Positions 33,602-41,413 of a stretch of 64,000 bases of DNA are shown one piece after another. The first letter of the stretch is position 1, and the number at the start of each line of letters is the position of its first letter. The DNA is from Glycomyces sp. NRRL B-16210 (GTDB taxonomy: Bacteria > Actinomycetota > Actinomycetes > Mycobacteriales > Micromonosporaceae): assembly GCF_000719515.1 (NCBI RefSeq), contig NZ_JOGR01000003.1, forward strand, positions 1-64,000, given 5' to 3'. The notes below the pieces were generated by a model that saw nothing but the letters and a program-made list of their open reading frames with translations, ran no database searches and was not told where the DNA came from. The position numbers and the translations under genes are program-made.

Positions 33602-36600
33602 TCAGAGCCGCCAGTCGGGGGCGTCGGGTCCGGGCTGGTAGACGCAGACCGAGCCGGTGGCGACGTGGGCTTGGAGGTGCGCGGCGAGGGCGGGGTGGCC
33701 GGTCTCGATCTTCTTGAGGGTGTTGCGGATGCGGTTGGTGACGCTCTTGCGGGCGCGTTCGGCGTTGTCGCCCAGGCGCCTGGACCGCCCGCCGAGTCCG
33801 GTGGCGGCCTTGAGGTGCTCGATGAGGGCGCGGCGCTCGGCGTCGAGCGCGGCGGCGCGGGCGTCGTCGCCGATGGCGGCGGCGGTGTCGATCTGCTCGT
33901 CGAGGGTTTCGAGGTGCTCGCGGTAGCGGGCGCGGGCGGCGGCGTCGAGGAGGTCGTCGCCGCCGAGGCGGGCGTCGGCGGCGACCGCTTCGCCGGCTTC
34001 GGGATCGAGCAGTTCGGTCGCGGCGATCTCATGGCCGGGCCGCTCCAGGAGCCGGTGGAGGTCGGCGAGGCCCTTGGTGTGCGGGAGGTGAAGGGTGCTG
34101 CCGGCGAAGCGGAGGGTCCAGGTGGCGCCGTCGCGGCGGAAGACCTCTCCGGTGAGGGCCGGTTCGGCGCCGCCGTGCCGGGAGTCGTCGCGCCGGTCGA
34201 GTTCGGCGGCGGCGCGGCGGGCGGCCTCGGCCCAGGGGCGGGCGCCGAGGAGGTCGGATTGGGCGGCGGCGGTGCGCAGGCGGGCGCGGGCCGATTCGGT
34301 GTCGCCGAGGGCGGCGTCGAGGAGGCCGAGCCAGTGGGCGACGGGGCCGTGGACGCTGGTGCCCCACAAGGCGACGAGCCATTCGTCGGCGTGCGGGGCG
34401 AGGCGTTCGCGCACGCGCTCGGCGGTCTCGGCGTCGCCGTCGGCGACGGCGAGTTCGGTCTCGAAGCGGATCCACAGCGACTCCCAGGCGCTGCGCGGGG
34501 CGGGACCGTCACCGAGCCGGGTGTGGACGGCGCGGGCGAGTTCGAGGTCGCCGCCGCGGAGGGCGGAGAGGCCGGTGAGCAGGTCGGCGTGCCAGACGCC
34601 GTGCTCCTGGCCCCAGTTGTCGGCGACCGCGCCGGGGACGTCGCCGCGGGCCATGCTCAGTTCCCATCGCAGGTGGTCGAGCATGTGGGCGTGCATGGGA
34701 TCGGCTTCGACCGCGGCGGCGGAGGCGGTGAGGCGCGTCTCGGCGTCGTCGAAGCGGCCTTGGACCATGTCGACGACGGCGCGGTCGATGAGGACGGCGC
34801 CGCGCCAGCGCTCGGAGTCGCTGGTCTCGGCGAGGGAGCAGAAGTGGGCGAGCTGGGCCCGGTAGGCGGGGTCGCCGCGTTCGAGGAGGACGACCCAGCC
34901 GAGGGAGGCGGCGTACAGGCGCATCTCGTCGTCGCCGGTGCGGCGGGTGACCTCGGCGAGCTCCTCGACGATGGACTGGCGTTCGGCGGCGGTGCCGGGA
35001 CCCCAGTTGACGGCGTGGAGGGCCCACAGCCCGAAGGAGAGGTCCTCGTCGGAGTCGGCGGCGCGGGCGCTGAGCATGAACGCGTACGCCAGGCGGCGGG
35101 TCAGCTCGTCGTGGGTGAGGCCGGGTTCGGGCTCCTCCTCGGTCAGGCCGATGTAGGCGAGGCGTTTGCGGCGCGCGAGCTCGTCGGCGCGGTGCTCCTG
35201 CGGGACCTCGAGGGCGGCCCGGGCGAGCAGCATGGGGTCGCCGGAGTCCTCGGCTTCGAGCAGGGCCTGGTCGTAGTGGGTGCGGGCCTCGTCGGGGCGG
35301 CCGCGCCAGTTGACGGCCCCGGCGAGGTCGAGGCGCAGCAGGACGCGCCTGCGCACCATCTCGGGGGTGCACCGTTCGAGGGCGCGGCGGTAGTACCGCT
35401 CGGCGCCGGCGACGCTGAGGCGCGAGTGGGAGTCGACGGCGGCGCGGGCGAGGAAGCCGACGGCGGTCTCGGGGTCGAGGTCGTCGCCGGCGATCCAGGC
35501 GTGGTGGGCGATCTCGGTGGGGAGCATGAGCTTCTGGAGGGCCTCGTCGGCGACGAGGGCGCGGACGACGCAGCCGTGGTGGTGGGCGGCCTCGGATGCG
35601 CTCATGGAGTCGTAGAGGGTCTCGCGCACGAGGTCGTGGACGAAGACGTAGCGGTCCTTCTCGCGCCGGATGAGCCGGGTCTGGCAGGCGGCGTCCAGGG
35701 CGGCCTCGATCTGGTGGAGGTCGAGGCCGGAGGCCTGGGACATGACGCCGGCGTGGAACTCGCGGCCGCCGACGGAGGCGAGGGTGAGCATCCGCACGAG
35801 CGGCTCGGGGAGCTGCTCGATGCGGCGGTGGAGGGCGTCGCGCATCCCGGCGCTGGTGGCGTCGACCGGCTGGCCCGAGGCCCACAGTTGCGCGGTCTGC
35901 TCCACGAAGAAGGGGTTACCGCCGGTGCGGCGGGTGATCTCGGCGACCGTGCCGGGGCCGGGGACGGTGCCGACGGTGGCCTTGACGAGGGCGGCGACCC
36001 CGTCCTCGTCGAGTCCGTCGAGGCTGATCATGACCGCTTTGCTGACGAGGGCGAGCATCCGGGCGCGCAGGCGGTGGCCGGGGTCGATCTCGGAGTCGCG
36101 GTAGGTGCCGACGAACAGGACCCGCTCGAACCAGGTGTGCTGGCACGCGAACTTGAGCAGTTCGAGGCTGCCGACGTCGGCGAAGTGGAGGTCGTCGAGG
36201 ACGATCAGGAGCGGGCCGTGCTGGGCCGCGGCGATGACGAGCTGGGTGACGGCGTCGTAGATCTCGAACTCGTCGGGTTTGGAGCCGTCGCCGCCGCCGA
36301 GGAGCGCGGCGGCCGCCAGCGCCGGGTGGAGGGCCTGCCAGGCGTCCTCGCCGAGCCGCCCGCGCAGGGACCTGAGCACCTGGGTCCACAGCCAGTAGTC
36401 GGGGACGGCCTCGGATTCCCAGGAGGTCGCGAAGGCGACCTGGAGTTCGCCGCGCCAGCGAGCGGCGGCGTCGGTGACCAGGGTGGTCTTGCCGATGCCG
36501 GCCTCGCCGGTGACCAGGACGAGTCCGCCGTGGCTCGTCACGGTGCGCTCGACGGCCGAGCGCAGTGCCGAGGTGGGATGGTCGCGTCCGATGAGCAGCG

Positions 36601-36610
36601 AGTCGTTCAC
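33602..36610 (-). CDS. Large STAND/MalT-like AAA ATPase, probable signalling regulator
   Basis: This 1002-residue protein has a P-loop (GLVLVTGEAGIGKTTLV), Walker B LLIVLDDLHFAD and sensor RTGGNPFFVEQ in the N-terminal about 400 residues, then a long alpha-helical TPR-like region. There is no LuxR-type HTH at the C-terminus. Instead a conserved basic block (RRLGDNAERARKSVTNRIRN) followed by HPALAAHLQAHVATG ends the protein, as in several actinobacterial AAA regulators and cyclases; it may be a DNA-binding or dimerisation module. GTG 36610 (MNDSLLIGRDHP) begins just before the ATPase domain. Target and ligand unknown. Confidence 0.85.
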   Translation of the reverse strand: MNDSLLIGRDHPTSALRSAVERTVTSHGGLVLVTGEAGIGKTTLVTDAAARWRGELQVAFATSWESEAVPDYWLWTQVLRSLRGRLGEDAWQALHPALAAAALLGGGDGSKPDEFEIYDAVTQLVIAAAQHGPLLIVLDDLHFADVGSLELLKFACQHTWFERVLFVGTYRDSEIDPGHRLRARMLALVSKAVMISLDGLDEDGVAALVKATVGTVPGPGTVAEITRRTGGNPFFVEQTAQLWASGQPVDATSAGMRDALHRRIEQLPEPLVRMLTLASVGGREFHAGVMSQASGLDLHQIEAALDAACQTRLIRREKDRYVFVHDLVRETLYDSMSASEAAHHHGCVVRALVADEALQKLMLPTEIAHHAWIAGDDLDPETAVGFLARAAVDSHSRLSVAGAERYYRRALERCTPEMVRRRVLLRLDLAGAVNWRGRPDEARTHYDQALLEAEDSGDPMLLARAALEVPQEHRADELARRKRLAYIGLTEEEPEPGLTHDELTRRLAYAFMLSARAADSDEDLSFGLWALHAVNWGPGTAAERQSIVEELAEVTRRTGDDEMRLYAASLGWVVLLERGDPAYRAQLAHFCSLAETSDSERWRGAVLIDRAVVDMVQGRFDDAETRLTASAAAVEADPMHAHMLDHLRWELSMARGDVPGAVADNWGQEHGVWHADLLTGLSALRGGDLELARAVHTRLGDGPAPRSAWESLWIRFETELAVADGDAETAERVRERLAPHADEWLVALWGTSVHGPVAHWLGLLDAALGDTESARARLRTAAAQSDLLGARPWAEAARRAAAELDRRDDSRHGGAEPALTGEVFRRDGATWTLRFAGSTLHLPHTKGLADLHRLLERPGHEIAATELLDPEAGEAVAADARLGGDDLLDAAARARYREHLETLDEQIDTAAAIGDDARAAALDAERRALIEHLKAATGLGGRSRRLGDNAERARKSVTNRIRNTLKKIETGHPALAAHLQAHVATGSVCVYQPGPDAPDWRL

Positions 36611-36904
36611 CCGACAAGTGTGGCCGAAGGGTCCGACATGCGCCATCCCGTTCGCGGCGGGTCCCCGGATTTCCGGGACTTTCCGGATCGCGGCGCAGCC
36701 GCAGGTCGCAGGCGAAGGGACGGGCTTACCGGGACGAATCAGGTCGATCCCGTTTCACGTTTCCGGCACGAGAGTGACCCTCGGTGCATATGGTCCTTCG
36801 GAGAGTGAACATCTCGGGTCGAAGCGCGGTCGGCCCGCCGCCGCAGGCGGCGCCGTAAGGCCGCGCCCGGACCGGGGACAGCCGACGAACCAGGAGTAAT
36901 CCTC
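36611..36904. other. Divergent intergenic region, ATPase regulator / secreted protein
   Basis: These 294 bases hold presumed promoters for both genes. No clear -10/-35 pair or palindrome was identified. Confidence 0.3.
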
Positions 36905-37378
36905 ATGGCACAGTCCACGTCCAAGTCAGCGACGACCAACGCCGCACCGTCCAGGAACGCACGACGCACCTGGCGGACGATCCTGATCGGTGCCGCGGTC
37001 CCGATCACCATGCTCGCCACAGCGCCGGCTGCGAGCGCCGAGCAGCTGCCGGCCGACACGCCCGACGTGCAGGCGCTCGTCGACCTCCAGACGTGCCTGG
37101 CCGATCTCCACGCCGCACTGTCGGTCGACGTGCCGGGCGAGGTGCCCGCCGAGCAGGTGCCGGTGCCCGTGCCGGACCCGGGCGACGTCCCGGGCGTGCC
37201 GGGCGAGGTGCCCACCGTCGCGGATCTGAACGACCAATGCCAGGCGGTCCTCACGATCGTGCTGGGGAACACGCCGGAGCCGCCGGTCGACCCGCCGGTC
37301 GATCCCCCGGTGGACCCGCCCGTCGAGCCGCCGGTCGAACCGCCCGTCGACCTGCCGGGACCGGTCCCGGCCGAGTGA
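36905..37378 (+). CDS. Secreted protein with a proline-rich repeat tail
   Basis: This 157-residue protein has a basic N-terminus and a signal peptide ending near residue 45 (PITMLATAPAASA, then EQLPAD). The mature part has a short helical segment with two cysteines (QTCLADLH, DQCQAVL) and ends in PPVD/PPVE repeats, a tail typical of wall-spanning or wall-associated proteins. AGGAG precedes ATG 36905. It is divergent from the large ATPase regulator, 294 bp away. No known family recognised. Confidence 0.75.
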   Translation: MAQSTSKSATTNAAPSRNARRTWRTILIGAAVPITMLATAPAASAEQLPADTPDVQALVDLQTCLADLHAALSVDVPGEVPAEQVPVPVPDPGDVPGVPGEVPTVADLNDQCQAVLTIVLGNTPEPPVDPPVDPPVDPPVEPPVEPPVDLPGPVPAE

Positions 37379-37386
37379 CGCACGAC

Positions 37387-37422
37387 AGAGGGGCCCGCAG
37401 CCGGAAGGCTGCGGGCCCCTCT
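37387..37422. terminator. Bidirectional terminator, 16-bp perfect stem
   Basis: Positions 37387-37402 pair perfectly with 37407-37422 around a GGAA loop, 9 nt after the secreted-protein stop. Confidence 0.88.
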
Positions 37423-37482
37423 TCGCGTCGGTGGAGCGAGACGGTGGTGCTGAGTGCTGCTGCAAGCGCCGGGCGGCGGTGC

Positions 37483-37606
37483 TCACCGCAACCGCCGGGT
37501 GCTCACTTCGAACGCCGCACTCATTTCAATGGCTGCGCGCCAGCACTCACTTCAGTCACCGGGCGGCAGTGCTCGCTTCAGCCACTGCGCGACGGTGCTC
37601 ACTTCA
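37483..37606 (-). repeat. Degenerate tandem repeat copied from the 3-prime end of dapC
   Basis: The octamer TCACTTCA and its variants recur on the plus strand at 37483, 37503, 37521, 37547, 37573 and 37599; the last three intervals are exactly 26 bp. The 37599 copy contains the dapC stop codon, and each unit resembles the last eight codons of dapC (ADAAQRLK-stop) on the minus strand. The array lies just downstream of the gene. Confidence 0.7.
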
Positions 37607-38747
37607 ACCGCTGGGCGGCGTCGGCGATGGCGTCGTCGGTGGCGGTCAGGGAGAAGCGCACGTGGCGGTTTCCCTTGGCGCCGTAGAACTCCCCCGCCGC
37701 GGCCAGGATGCCGCGGTCGGCGAGCCACTCCACGGTGGTCCAGCAGTCCTCGCCGCGGGTGGCCCACAGGTACAGGCCGGCGGCGGAGTGGTCGATGCGG
37801 AACCCGGCGGCCTCGACCGCGCCGCGCAGCATGCCGCGGCGGGCCTCGTAGCGGGCCCGCTGCTCGATCGCGTGCGCCTCATCGTGCAGCGCCGCGACCG
37901 TGGCCTTCTGGACCGCCCACGGGACCATGAAGCCCGCGTGGCGCCGGATCTCCAGCAGGTCGGCGATGAGCTCGGGGTCCCCGGCAAGGAACGCCGAACG
38001 GTACCCGGCCAGGTTCGAGCGCTTCGAGAGCGAATGCGCCGCGAGCAGGCCCGTCAGGTCTCCGTCGTTGACGCGCGGGTCCAGGATCGAAACCGGCGGC
38101 TGCTCCTCGTCCCAGCCGAGGGTGAGGTAGCACTCGTCGCTGGCGAGCACCACGTCGCTCTCGCGGGCCCAGTCGACCAGGGCGCGCAACTGCTCGACCG
38201 AGGCGACCTCGCCGGTCGGGTTGGCCGGGTAGTTGATCCACGCCAGGCGCAACCGCCCCGTGCTCGCCTCCCCGCCCGCGAGTTCTGCGGGGCCCGCGGC
38301 GTCGCGGGGGTCGGCCACCGGCAGCGGCTCGGCCTTCGCGAGGATCGCGCCGATCTCGTAGGTGGGATAGGCGATCTCGGGGTAGGCGACGGCGTCGCCG
38401 GGCCCTATGCCGAGCTGGAACGGCAGGTTCGCGACCAGTTCCTTGGAGCCGACGGTCGGCAGGACCGCGACGTCCTCGGCCACGCCGGTGTGCCGGTGCA
38501 GCCACGAGCGCATCGCCTCGCGCAGGACCACGGGCCCGGCCACGGTCGGGTAGCCGGGCGCGGAGGAGGCCTCGATCAGGGCCTCGCGGATCGTCTCGGG
38601 GACCTCGTCGACGGGGGCGCCCACGGTCAGGTCGACCAGGCCGCCGGGGTGGGCCGCCGCGCGCTCCTTGTAAGGGGCCATGCGGTCCCAGGGGAAGCGC
38701 GGCAGCCGCCGGGCCGGGGAGGCGCTGTGCAGGCGGCGCGGCGCCAT
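37599..38747 (-). CDS. dapC: Succinyldiaminopimelate transaminase (DapC-type class I aminotransferase)
   Basis: This 382-residue PLP enzyme has the fold-type I motifs: WINYPANPTGEVAS, SDECYLTLGW, and HSLSKRSNLAGYRSAF with the catalytic Lys. It makes N-succinyl-LL-diaminopimelate for lysine and peptidoglycan synthesis. ATG 38747 (MAPRRLHSASPARR) has GAGGAG upstream and starts 5 nt after fdxA. The fdxA-dapC pair is conserved in actinobacteria, which supports the assignment. Its 3-prime end seeds a tandem repeat. Confidence 0.93.
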   Translation of the reverse strand: MAPRRLHSASPARRLPRFPWDRMAPYKERAAAHPGGLVDLTVGAPVDEVPETIREALIEASSAPGYPTVAGPVVLREAMRSWLHRHTGVAEDVAVLPTVGSKELVANLPFQLGIGPGDAVAYPEIAYPTYEIGAILAKAEPLPVADPRDAAGPAELAGGEASTGRLRLAWINYPANPTGEVASVEQLRALVDWARESDVVLASDECYLTLGWDEEQPPVSILDPRVNDGDLTGLLAAHSLSKRSNLAGYRSAFLAGDPELIADLLEIRRHAGFMVPWAVQKATVAALHDEAHAIEQRARYEARRGMLRGAVEAAGFRIDHSAAGLYLWATRGEDCWTTVEWLADRGILAAAGEFYGAKGNRHVRFSLTATDDAIADAAQRLK

Positions 38748-38752
38748 CGCGA

Positions 38753-39073
38753 CTACTCCTCTTTCACGGGCAGCTCGGCCACGAACGGCACGTCGCTGTC
38801 GATCTTGCCGACCTTCGAGGCGCCGCCGGGGCTGCCGATCTCGTCGAAGAAGTCGACCTCGGCCTTGGTGTAGGGGGCCCACTCCTCGGGCACGTCGTCC
38901 TCGTAGAAGATCGCCTCGACCGGGCACACCGGTTCACATGCACCGCAGTCGACGCACTCGTCGGGGTGGATGTAGAGCTTCCGGTTGCCTTCGTAGATGC
39001 AGTCGACCGGGCATTCTTCAATGCAAGCCTTGTCGAGCAGGTCCACGCACGGCTCGGCGATTACGTAAGTCAC
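38753..39073 (-). CDS. fdxA: 7Fe ferredoxin
   Basis: This 106-residue ferredoxin has CVDLLDKACIEECPVDCIYEG and CVDCGACEPVCPVEAI, the cysteine patterns of a [3Fe-4S][4Fe-4S] FdxA/FdxC protein that carries electrons to redox enzymes; it could serve the ferredoxin-dependent sulfite reductase but nothing links them directly. GTG 39073 has AAGGA upstream. It forms an operon with dapC. Confidence 0.95.
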   Translation of the reverse strand: MTYVIAEPCVDLLDKACIEECPVDCIYEGNRKLYIHPDECVDCGACEPVCPVEAIFYEDDVPEEWAPYTKAEVDFFDEIGSPGGASKVGKIDSDVPFVAELPVKEE

Positions 39074-39170
39074 GAGTCGTCCTTCCTACAGCGCGCAATC
39101 GGGCGGACTGCGCTGAGATGAGCCTAAAGCTTATTTCCATTTGTAGACCCGACGGCTTGGGGTGCGCCAG

Positions 39171-40187
39171 ATGCTGGGACCAGAATATGTCGGCCGCCGC
39201 GTGGCGGTTCGGATCAGGTTGGACGACCCGCGGCCGGGTCGCCGGTTCACGGACGTCACCGGTGAGCTTATCGAGGTCGGCGCCGAGCACTGGCGCGTGC
39301 TGCCCGCCGCGGGGGCAGTCGTCACCATCGACGTCGCCGCCGTGGTCGCCGCGCGCCCCATCCCGCCGAAGCCGACCCCGTTCTCCGAGATCCTCGAACT
39401 GGAGCGCGCCCTGGCGGCGACCTGGCCCGCGCTCGAGACCGAGCGGCTCGGCGGCTGGGTCCTGCGCTACGCCGAGGGCTTCTCGCGGCGGGCGAACTCA
39501 GTGCTCGCGCCGACCGCGCCCGAGGGCGGGCTCGACGCGGCGGTCGCGGCCGTGGAGGCCTGGTACGGCGCTCGCGGGGCGCGGCCGCTGTTCGCGCTGT
39601 CCGGGCCGGTGACGAAGCGGCTCGACGCGGAACTCGCCGCGCGCGGCTGGGTGGCCGAGGCGGAGACGGCGGTGATGACCCGGCCGATCGAGGAGGCGGC
39701 GTACGAGGGCGAGGCGGTCGTGGACGACGTACTGGGGCCGGAGCTACTGGAGCAGCTCGGGCGCGGGGCGCCGTCGGTCGCCGCGGCGGTACTCGGGTCG
39801 GGGCCGGGCCGCGGGTACGCGCAGATCCAGCGCGAAGGCGAGGACGGCGCGTTGGCGCTGGCCGCGCGGGGGCGCGGGGCGGTCAGCGGGGAGCTGGTCG
39901 CGATCACCGGGATCGGCACGTTGCCGGCGTTCCGCAGGCGGGGGCTGGGCACCGAGATCCTGCGGGCGCTGGAGGCGTGGGGGGCGGGCGCTGGAGCGCG
40001 GCGGGCCGCGCTCCAGGTCGAGGCCGACAACGAGGCCGCGATCGCGATGTACCGGCGGCTCGGCTACGCCGAGCGCTACCGGTACCACTACCGGGGGCCG
40101 GCGGCTCAGGCCTTAGCGGCGGCGCTGCGCGCGGGGTTCGCCTTGTGCTCGAAGGCGATCTTCGTGGCCTTGAGCTCGCGGCCGTAG
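39171..40187 (+). CDS. GNAT-family N-acetyltransferase (Rv0428c-like, two-domain)
   Basis: This 338-residue protein has an N-terminal beta-barrel-like domain (GRRVAVRIRLDDP, GAVVTIDVAAVVAA) and a C-terminal GNAT domain with the acetyl-CoA loop IGTLPAFRRRGLGTEILRALE and LQVEADNEAAIAMYRRLGY. The architecture matches the mycobacterial Rv0428c group. ATG 39171 is chosen; GTG 39162 is possible. The last 27 codons overlap the 3-prime end of the convergent gene at 40106 by 82 bp, so the natural C-terminus reads through antisense sequence. Confidence 0.86.
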   Translation: MLGPEYVGRRVAVRIRLDDPRPGRRFTDVTGELIEVGAEHWRVLPAAGAVVTIDVAAVVAARPIPPKPTPFSEILELERALAATWPALETERLGGWVLRYAEGFSRRANSVLAPTAPEGGLDAAVAAVEAWYGARGARPLFALSGPVTKRLDAELAARGWVAEAETAVMTRPIEEAAYEGEAVVDDVLGPELLEQLGRGAPSVAAAVLGSGPGRGYAQIQREGEDGALALAARGRGAVSGELVAITGIGTLPAFRRRGLGTEILRALEAWGAGAGARRAALQVEADNEAAIAMYRRLGYAERYRYHYRGPAAQALAAALRAGFALCSKAIFVALSSRP

Positions 40188-40594
40188 TGGTCGACGCCGA
40201 GGGCCATGACGATGAGGAAGCCGACCCAGGCGGAGAGGGCCAGGAGCGCGAAGTAGATGAGGGTCTGCGAGAAGAACCCGTCGAGGCTCGGGTAGTCGAT
40301 GCGCGCGATGAGCGGGTTCAGCAGGACCACGAAGAGGGTCGCGACGACGAACATGGGCAGGAGCTCGCCGGTGATCTCCTGGCGGCGGCGGCGCACGCCC
40401 CACCAGATGCCGGCCGCGATGGCGACGGCGGCCATCGCGCCGAAGGTGTAGACGCCCACGAGGTCGCCCACGATGGTGTTCTCGCCCCAGACGTTGGTGG
40501 CGATGCGGCCCGCGAGGTTGGCGAGGATCAGGCCCAGCGTGAAGCCGTAGATGGAGGGCCAGTGCGCGATCAGGAGGCGGCTGAGGAGGGTCAC
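40106..40594 (-). CDS. Four-helix membrane protein of unknown function
   Basis: This 162-residue protein has four predicted TM helices (SIYGFTLGLILANLAGRI, VGVYTFGAMAAVAIAAGIWW, LPMFVVATLFVVLLNPLIA, LIYFALLALSAWVGFLIVMALGV) and a basic tail. GTG 40594 overlaps the upstream stop as GTGA, so it is coupled to the preceding membrane-protein gene. Its 3-prime end overlaps the GNAT gene. No family recognised. Confidence 0.78.
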   Translation of the reverse strand: MTLLSRLLIAHWPSIYGFTLGLILANLAGRIATNVWGENTIVGDLVGVYTFGAMAAVAIAAGIWWGVRRRRQEITGELLPMFVVATLFVVLLNPLIARIDYPSLDGFFSQTLIYFALLALSAWVGFLIVMALGVDHYGRELKATKIAFEHKANPARSAAAKA

Positions 40595-41046
40595 GGTCGG
40601 GACTCCTTCGGAAGGGTGGGGCTTGCGTTCGGCTGGGCCGGCGGGCCGGCGGCGGGGCGAGCGGTGCTGCCGCCCGTCCTGGGTCGAAAATACTGCCACA
40701 GCGAGACGGCGATCCCGGCGGTACCGGCCAACAGCAGGGCGTAGCCGTTGAAACCGCTGGTGATCAGGAGGGAACCGGCCGAGGTGGGCATCGAGGCGGT
40801 CAGGATCACGGCGAACCAGGCGAGGGCGGTGAGGGCCGCGGCCCAGCGGGTGCGGGTCCACCAGACGCCGAGGGCCGCGAGGCCCCAGTTGCCGGCGAAG
40901 GCCAGCGCGCCGGAAAGGGGCACGGCGATGCCGTCGATGTAGGTGGGGACGAGGAAGGTCTCGAGGACGGCGGCGAGCAGGGCCGCGGCGAGGACGACGA
41001 CGGCGCCTCCGAGGCGGATCGCCGCTTCCAGACCGTTCGCACGCAC
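40591..41046 (-). CDS. Four-helix membrane protein of unknown function
   Basis: This 151-residue protein has four TM helices, the first at about residues 11-34 (IRLGGAVVVLAAALLAAVLE), and a Pro/Ala-rich C-terminal tail. GTG 41046 lies 7 nt after a TAGGAT hexamer, indicating a leaderless transcript. Together with the overlapping downstream gene it probably forms a two-protein membrane complex; function unknown. Confidence 0.78.
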   Translation of the reverse strand: MRANGLEAAIRLGGAVVVLAAALLAAVLETFLVPTYIDGIAVPLSGALAFAGNWGLAALGVWWTRTRWAAALTALAWFAVILTASMPTSAGSLLITSGFNGYALLLAGTAGIAVSLWQYFRPRTGGSTARPAAGPPAQPNASPTLPKESRP

Positions 41047-41413
41047 GCAGGCGATCCTACGGCAGCGGGCGAAGGCGTATGCCGACCACGGTGTCTACCA
41101 TCCCTAACCCCCACCCTCCCTGGGGAAAGGTAGGTCCCACTCTCCCGCGCGGGTACGACAAGAACCGGGCCGCGGAGCCGTGGTGTCACCCGAAAGCGGC
41201 AGAAAAGGCGAGGAGGTCGAAGGGAGATTGCAGGGCGGGCGGCGGCGGGCGGATCGTGACCTCCGACTTCCGCACCTTGCCCGCTCCCGCGCCCCGAGCG
41301 CCTTCGGCGCTCGGGGCGCGTGGTCGGTTCCCTCAGCGGCGCAGACTGATCGACCGCCGGGCCTCGGCGCGTTGTGGTCCGGCTCGAATAACCCGAGACG
41401 GGACAATACGCTC
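41047..41413. other. Divergent intergenic region with a strong hairpin upstream of sulP
   Basis: This 367-bp region between divergent genes contains a perfect 14-bp stem (41289-41302 with 41306-41319, loop TTC) about 95 nt before the sulP start, and a short CCCGCGCGGG palindrome near 41145. No gene ends nearby, so the hairpin is not an ordinary terminator. It may act as an attenuator in a sulP leader. Confidence 0.5.
41054..41059 (-). promoter_or_regulatory. Leaderless-type -10 of the membrane-protein operon
   Basis: TAGGAT on the minus strand ends 7 nt before GTG 41046. Confidence 0.6.

Noticed and set aside
41407..41412. TACGCT just before the sulP start
   Set aside because: Only one base separates it from ATG 41414, too close for a leaderless -10.
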